Assembly (NCBI RefSeq): GCF_013415905.1
Contig: NZ_CP058909.1
Coordinates: 3,782,001-3,846,000 of the forward strand
Direction of reading: 5' to 3'
DNA: 64,000 bases
Source of the DNA: Halosimplex pelagicum
GTDB lineage: Archaea; Halobacteriota; Halobacteria; Halobacteriales; Haloarculaceae
In this document: positions 6,809 to 16,475 of the stretch, in pieces
How the letters are laid out: each line of letters begins with the position of its first letter
Position numbering within the stretch: position 1 is the first letter of the stretch
Position numbers and translations under genes: made by a program
The notes under the pieces: model-generated
Told to the model about the DNA's origin: nothing
The model's database searches: none
What the model saw: the letters and a program-made list of their open reading frames with translations, nothing else

Positions 6809-9505
6809 ATGGAATTACATGCCAGAGAGGTTAACCAGGACGTGCGGGAGCTGGGCGAGCTGCTCGGGGAGATAATCCGGACCCAGCGGTCCGAATCTGC
6901 GTTCGAGATAGTCGAACGTATCCGGACGGCCGCGATCGACTACCGGCGCGGCGACGCCGAGGACCGGGCGGCGATCGGCGAGGCCCTCGACGGGCTCGAC
7001 CCCGAGGAACAGGACGTGGTCGCGCGGGCGTTCACGACGTACTTCGAGCTGATCAACCTCGCCGAGGAGCGCCAGCGCGTCCGGGAGATCCGCGAGGGGA
7101 GCCACGAGGGAACCCTGGAGGACAGCGTGCGCGCGGCCGTCGAGGAACTCGCCGAGCGCAACCTGGACGCCGCGACGGTCGAACGGGTGCTCGACGACGT
7201 ACTCATCCAGCCGACGTTCACCGCGCACCCGACCGAGGCGCGCCGGAAGACCGTCAAGGCGAAACTGCGCTCGGTCTCGAACCACCTCGAACGGCTCGAC
7301 GAGGTGCGGCTGACTCGCGACGAGCAGGCCGACGTGGAGCGGGACCTGGAGGCGGAGGTGACGAGCCTCTGGCAGACCGCGCAGGTCCGCGAGCGCCGCC
7401 CCGACGTGACCGACGAGGCGTTGAACGTCCAGTGGTACCTGGAGAACGTCCTGTTCGAGGTCATCAGCGAGGTGTACGACGCGCTCGAACGCGCCGTCGA
7501 CGAGGAGTTCGACGGCGAGGTCGACGTGCCGAAGCTCTACGAGTTCCGGTCGTGGGCCGGGTCCGACCGGGACGGCAACCCCTTCGTCACCCCGGAAGTG
7601 ACCGAGGAGACGCTCGACCGCCAGCGGTCGGCCGCGGTCCCGCTGTACCGCGACCGCCTCAAGACGCTCTCGGGCGTCCTCAGCCAGGACGCGAGTCAAA
7701 TCGACACCGGCGAGCGCTTCGACGAGCGCCTGGCCGACCACCGCGAGCGGCTGCCCGCCGTGGCCGAGGCGGCCCGCGAGCGCTACCCCGACGAGCCCTA
7801 CCGCCAGAAGCTCAAGTTGATGCGCGAGAGCGTCCTCCGGGTCGACGACGTGCGTCCCGGCGGCTACGCCGACGAGCGCGAGTTACTCGAGGACATCGAG
7901 GCCATCGCCGAGAGCCTGCGAGCCAACGACGCCGACGCCATCGCCGAGTCCCACGTCGACCCGCTCGCCCGTACCGTCGACACCTTCGGCTTCTCGCTGG
8001 CCAGCCTCGACCTGCGCGACCACCGCGCGAAACACACGAACGCCATCGCCGAGGCGGTCGACCGCGAGGGCGTCGACTACGAGTCGATGGACGAGGGCGA
8101 GCGCGTCGACTTCCTCACGGAGGCCGTCCTGCAGGACCCGACCGTGATCGACCTCGCCGACCGAGAGGGCCTCTCCGACGAGACCGCCCGCGTGCTGCGC
8201 CGGTTCGAGAAGACCGCCGAGTGGCAGGACGACTACGGCGTCGACGCCATCGACACCTACGCCATCAGCTGGTGCGAGGAGCCCAGCCACGTCCTCGAAG
8301 TCCTCTTCCTCGCCGACCAGGCGGGCATCGTCGACCTGCCGGGCTACTGCGGGCTCGACGTGGTCCCCCTTCTGGAGTCGAAGTACGCCCTCGACGGCGC
8401 CCGCCGCATCATGGGCACCCTGTTCGAGAACGAGGCGTATCAGCAGGCCCTCGACGCCCGCAACGGCGTCCAGGAGATCATGCTGGGCTACTCGGACTCC
8501 AACAAGGAGAACGGTTTTCTGGCGGCGAACTGGAGCCTCTTCCGCAACCAGCGCCGGCTGGCCGCCATCACCGACGACTACGACGTGGAGATGCGGCTGT
8601 TCCACGGCCGCGGCGGCTCCATCTCGCGGGGCGGCGGGCCGATGAACGACGCGATGCTCGCGCTGCCCAACGAGACGGTCTCGGGACAGATCAAGTTCAC
8701 CGAGCAGGGCGAGACCATCTCGGAGAAGTACGCCAACCGGAAGATAGCCGAGCGCAACCTCGAACAGATGCTCGACGCCCAGATCCGGGCGCGGCACAAC
8801 GCCATGGAGAACCCGACCGAGGAGGTGCCCGACGAGTGGGCCGAAGCGATGGAGACCGCCGCCGAGGCCGCCCGCGAGGAGTACGTCGACCTGCTCGAAT
8901 CCGACGGGTTCGTCGACTTCTTCGAGACCGCCACGCCCATCACCGTCATCGAGAACCTCAACCTCGGGTCCCGCCCCGCGTCGCGCTCGGACGAACGCGA
9001 CGTCGACGACCTGCGTGCGATCCCGTGGGTGTTCTCGTGGACCCAGGCTCGGTGTATCCTCCCGGGCTGGTACTCGCTGGCGACCGGGATCGAGGCGTAC
9101 CTCGATTCGGGCGGCGATATCGAGACGCTGCGGGAGATGTACGACGAGTGGCCCTTCTTCCAGACGACGCTGGACAACGCCGCACTGGCGCTGGCGCGCT
9201 CGGAGATGGAGATCGCCGAGCGCTACGCCGACCTCGCCTCCGACGACCTCCGCGAGGCGTTCTTCCCGCGCATCCGCGCGGAGTACGAGGGCGCCGTCGA
9301 GCTGGTGAAGACGATCACCGACCGCGACAGCCTGCTGCGCCGCGAGTGGCTCGCCGAGAACCTCGCCCGGCGCAACCCCTACGTCGACCCGCTCAACCTC
9401 CTTCAGGTGCGCCTGCTCGACCAGTCCCACCTGACCGAGGCCGAGGAGCGCACCCTGCGGCTCACCGTGCAGGGCGTCGCCGCCGGGATGAAGAACACGG
9501 GATAA
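6809..9505 (+). CDS. ppc: Phosphoenolpyruvate carboxylase
   Basis: 898 residues, the normal size of bacterial-type PEP carboxylase, which fixes bicarbonate on PEP to give oxaloacetate and refills the TCA cycle. Catalytic signatures are intact: PTFTAHPTEARRKT with the catalytic His near residue 140, the mobile-loop region GYSDSNKENGF near 559-570 and the glycine-rich FHGRGGSISRGGGP near 598-611. The C-terminus ends in GMKNTG, the conserved tail that closes the active site. ATG 6809 is preferred because it fits the family start (MELHAREVNQDVRELGELLG) and the promoter spacing; a GTG seven codons earlier is possible. It is a single gene, diverging from the acid-use locus. It is consistent with growth on glycerol and pentoses, which need anaplerosis. 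Confidence 0.96.
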   Translation: MELHAREVNQDVRELGELLGEIIRTQRSESAFEIVERIRTAAIDYRRGDAEDRAAIGEALDGLDPEEQDVVARAFTTYFELINLAEERQRVREIREGSHEGTLEDSVRAAVEELAERNLDAATVERVLDDVLIQPTFTAHPTEARRKTVKAKLRSVSNHLERLDEVRLTRDEQADVERDLEAEVTSLWQTAQVRERRPDVTDEALNVQWYLENVLFEVISEVYDALERAVDEEFDGEVDVPKLYEFRSWAGSDRDGNPFVTPEVTEETLDRQRSAAVPLYRDRLKTLSGVLSQDASQIDTGERFDERLADHRERLPAVAEAARERYPDEPYRQKLKLMRESVLRVDDVRPGGYADERELLEDIEAIAESLRANDADAIAESHVDPLARTVDTFGFSLASLDLRDHRAKHTNAIAEAVDREGVDYESMDEGERVDFLTEAVLQDPTVIDLADREGLSDETARVLRRFEKTAEWQDDYGVDAIDTYAISWCEEPSHVLEVLFLADQAGIVDLPGYCGLDVVPLLESKYALDGARRIMGTLFENEAYQQALDARNGVQEIMLGYSDSNKENGFLAANWSLFRNQRRLAAITDDYDVEMRLFHGRGGSISRGGGPMNDAMLALPNETVSGQIKFTEQGETISEKYANRKIAERNLEQMLDAQIRARHNAMENPTEEVPDEWAEAMETAAEAAREEYVDLLESDGFVDFFETATPITVIENLNLGSRPASRSDERDVDDLRAIPWVFSWTQARCILPGWYSLATGIEAYLDSGGDIETLREMYDEWPFFQTTLDNAALALARSEMEIAERYADLASDDLREAFFPRIRAEYEGAVELVKTITDRDSLLRREWLAENLARRNPYVDPLNLLQVRLLDQSHLTEAEERTLRLTVQGVAAGMKNTG

Positions 9506-9587
9506 GGCAACCTTACTCTCGTTCTGCGGGAACCGGCGCCGCTGAACCGACGAAAGGCGCTTGCGGCGAGCCCCCGAACCGCCGCCC

Positions 9588-10031
9588 ATGGCACTCGACA
9601 CCGTTCTCGTGGCCGTCGGACCCGGTGACGAGGAGCGAACCGATCCGGTCGTGACCGCCGTGAGCGACGTTGCCGGACCGGCGGAGGCGTCGGTGGTCCT
9701 CGCGCACGTCTTCTCCCGCGAGCGATTCGCCGAGATGGGCGACCGCCTCGGCTTCGGTGACGACGCCGAACCCGACGCCGTCGCCGCCCGACAGACGACC
9801 GTCGGAGCGTTCCGCGACCGGCTCACCGAGGCGGGCCTGGACGTGTCCGTCCGCGGTCGGGTGGGCGACGTGGGAGAAGGAGTCGTCGCGCTCGCGGAGG
9901 GGACCGACGCGGACCTCGTCTTCGTCGGGGGTCGGAAGCGCCGCCCCTCCGGGAAGGCGGTGTTCGGCTCGACGGCACAGACCGTCCTGCTCGAAGCGCC
10001 CTGTCCGGTGACGTTCGTCCGGAGCGGGTGA
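9588..10031 (+). CDS. Universal stress protein UspA family
   Basis: 147-residue single-domain Usp protein. It begins MALDTVLVAVGP, the family's first beta strand, and ends with the nucleotide-binding motif FVGGRKRRPSGKAVFGSTAQTVLLEAPCPVTFV, which matches the G-2x-G-9x-G-S/T pattern of ATP-binding Usps. It follows ppc on the same strand with an 82-base gap, so co-transcription is possible but not implied. Usp proteins are small cytoplasmic dimers with stress-linked but poorly defined roles. The start is chosen on family similarity; a further in-frame ATG nine codons upstream would add a Pro/Arg-rich tail unlike the family. Confidence 0.88.
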   Translation: MALDTVLVAVGPGDEERTDPVVTAVSDVAGPAEASVVLAHVFSRERFAEMGDRLGFGDDAEPDAVAARQTTVGAFRDRLTEAGLDVSVRGRVGDVGEGVVALAEGTDADLVFVGGRKRRPSGKAVFGSTAQTVLLEAPCPVTFVRSG

Positions 10032-10064
10032 CCACAGACGAGAGCGGGTCCGTCGCTCGGGCGA

Positions 10065-11534
10065 TCAGTCCACGAGCGCCGCTTCCAGCAGTTCCAGCGG
10101 GTGCCGTATCTCGTAGCCGGTGCCGTGCTCCATCTGCATCGCGCAGGTGGGACACTCCGTCATGCCGGTCTCGCTCTCCACGCCCTCCATGTGCTCGAAC
10201 ATCTCCTCGCCGATCTCCATGGAGTAGTCGTACTTCTCTTCCTTCCAGCCGTAGGTGCCCGAGATACCGGAACAGGAGTCGCCCACGTCCTCGACGTCGA
10301 CGCCGTCGAGTTCGCGAAAGAGTTCGACGGCCTGGCGGTCCAACCCCTGATTCCGGGCGTGACACGGCGCGTGGTAGGCGAACTCCTCGGCGAGTTCGCC
10401 GTCCACGTCCGCCTCGGCGACCGCACCGGACAGGTCCTCGTGAATGCGCAGGTACTCGACGGCCTCGTAGGTGTGAGCCGCCACCTCCGCCGTGCCCTCG
10501 AAGTCGAACAGTTCGGGGTACTCCTGGCGGAGGCTCATCGAGCAGGACGTACAGGAACAGACCGCGTCGTAGCCCTCGTCGACCAGCGCCGACAGGGATT
10601 CGACGTTCGTCTTCGCGTCCCGGCGGGCGTCGTCGAGCATGCCGTTGGCGAACATCGGCGTGCCGGAACAGCCCTGCTCGGGGACGGCGACCTGGTAGCC
10701 GAAGTGCTCGAACAATCTGACCAGGGCCTTCGCGACCTCGGGGGTGTTGTACTCGGCGTAACAGCCGTGGAAGTACGCGACCCGCTTGTCCGCCGACTGG
10801 ACCTGCGCGCCGCCGCGGGCCTGCCACCAGTCGGTGAACGTCTCGGTGGCGAACTCCGGGAAGTCCCGTTCGCTCGTCACGCCGAGGGTCTTCTCCATGA
10901 CCCAGCGTGCCGGCCCGAAGTTCATCGCGGCGGTGGCGAGCCGCGGGACCTTGCTCGCGAAGAAGGCGGAGGTGCGGTAGTTCGCCAGGATCCGGTTGCG
11001 CCAGTACTCGACGGAGAGCTTGCTCATCTGCTCGTCGACATATCGACCGCGAGTGGTGTTATGCATCTGACTGAGCGGCACGCCGGAGGGACAGGCGTCG
11101 TCGCAGCGCATGCAGTTCGAGCAGGACATCACGGAGTCGTCGACCTCGTAGTCCTCGTCGGTCTGGGTGAGCCGCCACTGCTCGGGGCCCTGGAACTTCG
11201 GCCCGGGGAAGTCGTCGTCGACCTCCGCGACCGGGCAGCTGGTGTCGCAAGAGGAGCACTTGTAACAGGAGTCGGCGCCCGACCGCAGGTCGAACTCCTC
11301 GGCGTCGCCGAAGACCTGCGTGGGCTCGTGGTTCTCGTCGGGATTCGGTGCCGCCGGTTCGAACTCGCTGGTGTGGTCCGTGTCGCTCATGGGATCGGTC
11401 GTGTCGCCGGCCGCGCCGCTCGCCGTGCCGCCGTCCGGGACGCGCGGCCGTCCCGGCTCCGTCTCGTCTCTCGCGCCGTTCTCCGCACTGCCGTCCGCGC
11501 CGTTCGCCCCGTCCGCCGCTCGCTCGTCGCTCAT
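10065..11534 (-). CDS. glpC: Anaerobic-type glycerol-3-phosphate dehydrogenase subunit C
   Basis: 489-residue iron-sulfur subunit that passes electrons from GlpA/GlpB to the quinone pool at the membrane. Two 4Fe-4S motifs are visible: CYKCSSCDTSCP near residue 88 and CSNCMRCDDACP near 137. Two CCG domains follow (HGCYAEYNTPEV...GCSGTP near 260-300 and HAPCHARNQG...SCSGISGTYG near 390-430), which bind further cofactors in this family. The first 70 residues are acidic and low-complexity, probably a haloarchaeal extension; an internal Met at 11390 gives a more standard N-terminus. The ATG at 11534 overlaps the glpB stop as ATGA, favouring the long form. Last gene of the glpABC operon. Confidence 0.93.
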   Translation of the reverse strand: MSDERAADGANGADGSAENGARDETEPGRPRVPDGGTASGAAGDTTDPMSDTDHTSEFEPAAPNPDENHEPTQVFGDAEEFDLRSGADSCYKCSSCDTSCPVAEVDDDFPGPKFQGPEQWRLTQTDEDYEVDDSVMSCSNCMRCDDACPSGVPLSQMHNTTRGRYVDEQMSKLSVEYWRNRILANYRTSAFFASKVPRLATAAMNFGPARWVMEKTLGVTSERDFPEFATETFTDWWQARGGAQVQSADKRVAYFHGCYAEYNTPEVAKALVRLFEHFGYQVAVPEQGCSGTPMFANGMLDDARRDAKTNVESLSALVDEGYDAVCSCTSCSMSLRQEYPELFDFEGTAEVAAHTYEAVEYLRIHEDLSGAVAEADVDGELAEEFAYHAPCHARNQGLDRQAVELFRELDGVDVEDVGDSCSGISGTYGWKEEKYDYSMEIGEEMFEHMEGVESETGMTECPTCAMQMEHGTGYEIRHPLELLEAALVD

Positions 11535-12826
11535 CGCACCGCCTCCGCGGCGGCCGCGCCGGCCGCGTGGCCCGTCGCGATGGAGACGCCGCTACCCGAC
11601 TTCTCGGCCGCGAAGTCGTAGCCGCCCAGCACCGACCCGGCGGCCCGCAGGTTCGCGAACTCCGTCCCGCCCTCGGCGTCGACCGGCCGCAGGTCGCCGT
11701 CGGTCGGGACGCCGAAGCGGGCGAAGGCGTGGTCGCCGAAGGCGTCGGTGTCGAACCACTCGTAGCGGTCGGTCGCGTGGGGGACGTGGCAGTCGAAGAT
11801 CGGCTCCTCGACGGTCTCCCGGTCCGAACCGATCCCCTTCCCGACTAGCCCACCCGTCGCGAGGACGAACTGGTCGGCCGCGAAGGGGATTCTCGCCCCG
11901 TTGCGGTCGATCGAGACGGACTCGACCCGCCCGGTGGCGTCGCCCCCGCCGTCCGACTCGTAGCCGACGACGGGGTTGCCCGTCTCCATGCTGACGCCGG
12001 CGGCGTCGAGCGCGGCGTAGAGGTCGTCCTCCAGTCTGAGTCCGGGCAGCGACGGCGGACCCATCGGCACCTCGAAGACGGGGACGCCCAGATGGGTTTC
12101 GAGCGACTCGCGGACCGCGGCGGGGTCGTCGTCGCCAAGCACCGCGGGGAAGCCGACCCGCTCCGCGCCGTCGAGGTGGGGTTCGACCGCGCTCGCGAGC
12201 GCGGCGCGGGCGCGGCGGGTGGACCCGGTGTGGGTCTCGACCGGCGCGTCCTCGTCGAGCAGTTTCGCGTAGCGGGTCACCTTCGCGTCGGCGTTCAGAT
12301 CGCCGGGGAACGCGATCGTCTCGCCCGCCACTTCGAAGGGGACGCCCGCCCCCTCTAGATGGGCGGCCGCGTGGGGCGCGTCGAAGTCGACCAGCCGTTC
12401 GAACCCGACCAGCAGCGCGTCGCGCTCGTCGCTGGCGACGCCGGCCGCGGCGCCCGCGGGGTACCGGGCGGTCGGCTTGACCGTCCCGCCGTGGGTCGGC
12501 AGGAGCGCGTTGCGGTCGGTGTGGCCGCCGCGGTAGCGGTCGGCCACCTCGTCGAAGACAGCCATCGCCTCGCGGACGCCGTCGACGCCGACCGCGCTGT
12601 AGGGATGGCGCTCGGGCAGCTCCGGGACAGCCTCGAACGGGTCCACGACCAGGCCGTCGCCGTCCGGCACGTACCCGAGCACATCGACGAGTCCGGACGC
12701 CTGCGCGAGCGTGCTCTGTTTGTACGAGAGGAGTCGCACGTCCGCGCCCTCGCGGGCGGCGGCGAGGGCGGCGAACCCGCCCGCCAGGCCGCCGCCGACC
12801 ACGACGACCTCGGACTCAATCGCCAT
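11531..12826 (-). CDS. glpB: Glycerol-3-phosphate dehydrogenase subunit B
   Basis: 431-residue flavoprotein-like subunit. It begins [30 protein letters not shown], a clear Rossmann GxGxxG dinucleotide-binding motif, and ends [36 protein letters not shown], the typical FAD-contact C-terminus of GlpB. The start overlaps the end of glpA by 11 bases and the stop overlaps the start of glpC by four, so the three are one translationally coupled operon. GlpB links the catalytic GlpA subunit to the iron-sulfur GlpC subunit. The upstream continuation of the open frame overlaps glpA in another frame and is not coding. Confidence 0.92.
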   Translation of the reverse strand: MAIESEVVVVGGGLAGGFAALAAAREGADVRLLSYKQSTLAQASGLVDVLGYVPDGDGLVVDPFEAVPELPERHPYSAVGVDGVREAMAVFDEVADRYRGGHTDRNALLPTHGGTVKPTARYPAGAAAGVASDERDALLVGFERLVDFDAPHAAAHLEGAGVPFEVAGETIAFPGDLNADAKVTRYAKLLDEDAPVETHTGSTRRARAALASAVEPHLDGAERVGFPAVLGDDDPAAVRESLETHLGVPVFEVPMGPPSLPGLRLEDDLYAALDAAGVSMETGNPVVGYESDGGGDATGRVESVSIDRNGARIPFAADQFVLATGGLVGKGIGSDRETVEEPIFDCHVPHATDRYEWFDTDAFGDHAFARFGVPTDGDLRPVDAEGGTEFANLRAAGSVLGGYDFAAEKSGSGVSIATGHAAGAAAAEAVR

Positions 12827-14564
12827 CGCGCCCTCCGTCGGTCGCGACGCCGGTATCGCCCGCTCGGTCCGCGTCGCCGTGGTCCACCGCCTCGGTCGGC
12901 CCGTCGTCGAAGGCGGCGAAGTCGACCGACCCGTCGGCATCGGCGGGGTCGCGGTCGCGATTTTGCGTCGTGGCGTGCAGCGCGTAGTTGAGCATCGCCT
13001 GGGAGAGCTGCTGGCCCCACAGCGCGTGCCGTTGGCCCTTCCAGCGTTCCTGGAGGAGTTCGTCCCACGCCTCCCTGACGGTGGGTTCGTCGTAGCTGTC
13101 TTCGAGTTCGCCGGCGAGCCGGTGGGCACAGAAGCCGCCCTGGCAGTTGCCCATCGTCGCCCGCGTGCGGATGCGGACGGCGTTGAGGTCCGAGCCCGAG
13201 CCCTCGATCGCGTCCTGGACCTCCGCGCGCGTGACGGCCTCACAGTTGCAGACGACCGGGTTCGGGCCGTCGGTGTCGAGCACCTCGTCGGCCCGCGAGC
13301 CCAGCCGTTCGACGCTGCGGCGGCCGATCGGCGACTGGAGGCCGAACTCGTCCATGTAGTCCCGGAGGACGGTGAAATCCTCGCTCCCCGGGAGCGGTAC
13401 GTCGGCGGTCCGGCAGGCGGCGTCGACGCCGAAGCGGTCGCAGACGTGGTCGACGATCTTCTCGGCCATCATCCGGTAGGTGGTGAACTTCCCGCCGACG
13501 ATGCTGGTCATCCCGGGCAGGTCGTCGCGGTCGTCGTGGTCCAGCAGGAAGAAATCGCGCGTGATGTCGGTGGGGTCGGTGCTGCCCACGTCCGGCGGCT
13601 CGTACAGCGGGCGGACGCCCCAAAAGGAGCGGATCGTCCGGGCGTCTTCGAGCATGGGGATCAGCTCCGAGAGGGTGTCGATCATCATGTCGACCTCCCA
13701 GCGCTCCTCGGGGTAGTCCTCGGGGTCGTCGACCTCCTCGTCGGTGGTCCCGAGGATCGCCGTCGTCTCGTGGGGGACGACGATGTCGGCGTCGCCCTTC
13801 GGCCGACAGCGGTTGATGACGGTGTCGACCTGCCGGACGTTCATGATCGTCATCACGCCCTTGGAGGGGCGGACCTCGATGTCGACGCCGGCCATGTCGC
13901 CGATCTGCCCCGCCCAGGCGCCGGTCGCGTTGACGACGTGGTCGGCGCGGATCTCCTCGCGACCGCCCTCGGTGCCGTGGACGCGCAGGCCCGGGCCGGA
14001 GGCGTGTTCGACTTCGACGCCGACGACCTCTCCGTCCTCGACGAGCAGGTCCGTGACCTCGGAGTGAGTCTCGACGCGCGCGCCGTGTTCGACGGCGCTG
14101 GCGGCGTTGGCGACCACCAGTCGAAAGGGGTCGACCGCGCCGTCGGGGACCCAGATCGCCTTGTCGATGTCCTCGGCGAGGTGCGGCTCCATGGCGCGCG
14201 CCTCCGCGCCCGAGAGGGCCTCGGCGGGGATCCCGCAGGCCTCGCAGCCGTCGAGCTTCTCCTGGAAGTACTCCTCGCTGTCCTCGGGGCGCTTGACGAA
14301 CAGGCCGCCGGTCTCCTCGACGCAGTGGGCGGCGATGTCCCGGAGGACGCGGTTCTCCTCGATGCACTCGCGGGCGCTGGACCGGTCGGACACCGCGTAC
14401 CGGCCGCCGCTGTGGAGCAACCCGTGCATCCGCCCGGTCGTCCCGTGCGTGAGGTTGCCCTGCTCGACGAGGGTCACGTCGAACCCGCGCATCGCCAGGT
14501 CGCGCGCGACGCCGCCGCCCGTCGAACCGCCCCCGAGAACCGCGATGTGGGGTGTGGATGCCAT
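12816..14564 (-). CDS. glpA: Glycerol-3-phosphate dehydrogenase subunit A (catalytic flavoprotein)
   Basis: 582 residues; oxidises sn-glycerol-3-phosphate to dihydroxyacetone phosphate. The FAD-binding Rossmann motif [17 protein letters not shown] is at about residues 8-24, followed by the family's [17 protein letters not shown] block. Near 400-450 lies a BFD-like 2Fe-2S domain ([15 protein letters not shown]...[10 protein letters not shown]) with four Cys, as in GlpA of the anaerobic enzyme. The last 60 residues are an acidic haloarchaeal tail. The start at 14564 ([13 protein letters not shown]) is chosen by family; nine more residues upstream are unlikely. It diverges from glpK, so glycerol phosphorylation and oxidation share one intergenic control region. 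Confidence 0.95.
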   Translation of the reverse strand: MASTPHIAVLGGGSTGGGVARDLAMRGFDVTLVEQGNLTHGTTGRMHGLLHSGGRYAVSDRSSARECIEENRVLRDIAAHCVEETGGLFVKRPEDSEEYFQEKLDGCEACGIPAEALSGAEARAMEPHLAEDIDKAIWVPDGAVDPFRLVVANAASAVEHGARVETHSEVTDLLVEDGEVVGVEVEHASGPGLRVHGTEGGREEIRADHVVNATGAWAGQIGDMAGVDIEVRPSKGVMTIMNVRQVDTVINRCRPKGDADIVVPHETTAILGTTDEEVDDPEDYPEERWEVDMMIDTLSELIPMLEDARTIRSFWGVRPLYEPPDVGSTDPTDITRDFFLLDHDDRDDLPGMTSIVGGKFTTYRMMAEKIVDHVCDRFGVDAACRTADVPLPGSEDFTVLRDYMDEFGLQSPIGRRSVERLGSRADEVLDTDGPNPVVCNCEAVTRAEVQDAIEGSGSDLNAVRIRTRATMGNCQGGFCAHRLAGELEDSYDEPTVREAWDELLQERWKGQRHALWGQQLSQAMLNYALHATTQNRDRDPADADGSVDFAAFDDGPTEAVDHGDADRAGDTGVATDGGRDGD

Positions 14565-14620
14565 CTGTTCGCACGTTCGGCACCCACCCACTTTACTTCA
14601 CCGACGAACCTATACACTCG

Positions 14621-14630
14621 ATAAATAAAA
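14621..14630 (-). promoter_or_regulatory. TATA element of the glpABC operon
   Basis: On the minus strand reads TTTTATTTAT, about 57 bases before the glpA start, within the 375-base glpA-glpK intergenic region. It is the strongest AT-rich box on that strand. Distance implies a leader of roughly 30 bases. Confidence 0.5.
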
Positions 14631-14862
14631 TGGTTCTACCCTGGGAAACGGAACGATGAACCAGTGGCTCGGTCGCGACTACTCACCGGAACGCGCGCCG
14701 AACCCTGGGAGACGAGACGGCTTATACGGCGGCAAACAACCGCAGATGGCGCTAATGCGAACTGAAGGGGGCGATACTCCGAGGCGCATCTCCCCGACTG
14801 CCCCCGCCCTGGCCGGCGGTACCGAGCGCCTACTTTACCCGACGCACCCCAACCATCAGTAA

Positions 14863-14871
14863 CATTTATAA
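14863..14871 (+). promoter_or_regulatory. TATA element of the glpK operon
   Basis: CATTTATAA about 70 bases before the glpK ATG at 14940, giving an expected leader of roughly 45 bases. The intergenic stretch between the two glp promoters has no convincing gene. Confidence 0.5.
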
Positions 14872-14939
14872 CGATTCCGTATGTTGTTTATCGGCAGGGC
14901 GGCATTCGGAGTAAATATCCCGCCACATGGTGACAGACA

Positions 14940-16472
14940 ATGGCAGACACGTACATCGGCGCGATAGACCAGGGGACGACCGGCACCCGCTTCATGGTGT
15001 TCGACCACGAGGGCCAGGTCGTCGCGAACGCATACGAACAGCACGAGCAGATCTACCCCGAGCCGGGCTGGGTCGAACACGACCCCATCGAGATCTGGGA
15101 GAACACGCAGGAGGTCGTCACGCGCGGCCTCCGCGACGGCGGGCTGGACGCGAGCCAGCTGGAGGCGCTGGGGATCACCAACCAGCGGGAGACGACGGTC
15201 GTCTGGGACGCCGAGACGGGTAAGCCGGTCCACAACGCCATCGTCTGGCAGGACCGTCGCACCACCGACCGCGTCGAGCAGCTCGAAGAGGAGGACAAGG
15301 TCGAGTGGATCCGCGAGAAGACGGGGCTGGAAGCCGACGCCTACTTCGCCGCCACGAAGACCGAGTGGATCCTCGACAACGCCGAGCCCCTGAAGCTCCA
15401 GAGCTCCCGCGGCGAGAGCGTCCGCGACCGCGCCGAGGCCGGCGAACTCCGGATGGGTACCATCGACACGTGGCTCATCTACAACCTCACCGGGCAGCAC
15501 ATCACCGACGTGACCAACGCCTCCCGGACGATGCTGTACGACATCGAGGGGCTCAACTGGGACCCCGAACTCTTAGAGGAGTTCGGCGTACCGGAGTCGA
15601 TGCTCCCCGAAGTCCGCCCGTCCTCCGACGAGGCCACCTACGGCTCGACCGACCCCGACGGCTTCCTCGGCGCCGAGGTGCCCGTCGCCGGAGCCCTGGG
15701 CGACCAGCAGGCCGCGCTCTTCGGCCAGACCTGCTTCGACGCCGGCGACGCCAAGAACACCTACGGCACCGGGTCGTTCTACCTCATGAACACCGGCGAG
15801 GAGGCCGTCGCATCCGAGCACGGCCTGCTGACGACGATCGGATTCCAGCTGTCGGGCGAACCCGTCCAGTACGCCCTGGAGGGGTCGATCTTCATCACCG
15901 GCGCCGCCATCGAGTGGCTCGAAGACGTCGACCTGATCAACAACGCCGCCCAGACCGCCGAGCTGGCCCGCTCGGTCGACTCGACCGACGGCGTTTACAT
16001 GGTCCCGGCGTTCACCGGGCTGGGCGCGCCCCACTGGGACGGCCGCGCACGCGGGACCATCGTCGGGATGACCCGCGGCACCCGGAAGGAGCACATCGTC
16101 CGGGCGACGCTGGAATCGATCGCCTACCAGACCCGCGACATCGCCGAGGCCATGGAGGCCGACTCGGGCGTCGAGACGACGAGCCTGCGGGTCGACGGCG
16201 GCGCGGTCAAGAACAACTTCCTCTGTCAGCTCCAGTCGGACATCATCCAGACGGAGATCGTCCGCCCGGAGGTCGACGAGACGACCGCGCTCGGCTCCGC
16301 CTACGCCGCCGGCCTCGCCGTCGGCTACTGGGACTCGGTCGACGAACTCCGCGACAACTGGCAGGTCGACCGCGAGTTCTCGCCGGAGATGGCCACCGCC
16401 GAGGCCGATCGGATGTACAGCCGCTGGGACGACGCCATCGAGCGCTCGCTCGACTGGGCGCGGGAGGAGTGA
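14940..16472 (+). CDS. glpK: Glycerol kinase
   Basis: 510 residues, full-length FGGY-family kinase that phosphorylates glycerol to sn-glycerol-3-phosphate using ATP. The N-terminal phosphate-1 motif IGAIDQGTTGTRFMVFD, the PEPGWVEHDP block, the FGGY signature region around GLGAPHWDGRARGTIVGMTRGTRKEHIVRA and the adenosine-binding LRVDGGAVKNNFLCQLQSD are all present. It is followed three bases later by a membrane-protein gene in a bicistronic unit and diverges from glpABC. Glycerol from Dunaliella-type algae is a major carbon source in hypersaline water, so this locus is likely central for the organism. Start fixed by family and promoter spacing. Confidence 0.97.
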   Translation: MADTYIGAIDQGTTGTRFMVFDHEGQVVANAYEQHEQIYPEPGWVEHDPIEIWENTQEVVTRGLRDGGLDASQLEALGITNQRETTVVWDAETGKPVHNAIVWQDRRTTDRVEQLEEEDKVEWIREKTGLEADAYFAATKTEWILDNAEPLKLQSSRGESVRDRAEAGELRMGTIDTWLIYNLTGQHITDVTNASRTMLYDIEGLNWDPELLEEFGVPESMLPEVRPSSDEATYGSTDPDGFLGAEVPVAGALGDQQAALFGQTCFDAGDAKNTYGTGSFYLMNTGEEAVASEHGLLTTIGFQLSGEPVQYALEGSIFITGAAIEWLEDVDLINNAAQTAELARSVDSTDGVYMVPAFTGLGAPHWDGRARGTIVGMTRGTRKEHIVRATLESIAYQTRDIAEAMEADSGVETTSLRVDGGAVKNNFLCQLQSDIIQTEIVRPEVDETTALGSAYAAGLAVGYWDSVDELRDNWQVDREFSPEMATAEADRMYSRWDDAIERSLDWAREE

Positions 16473-16475
16473 CCG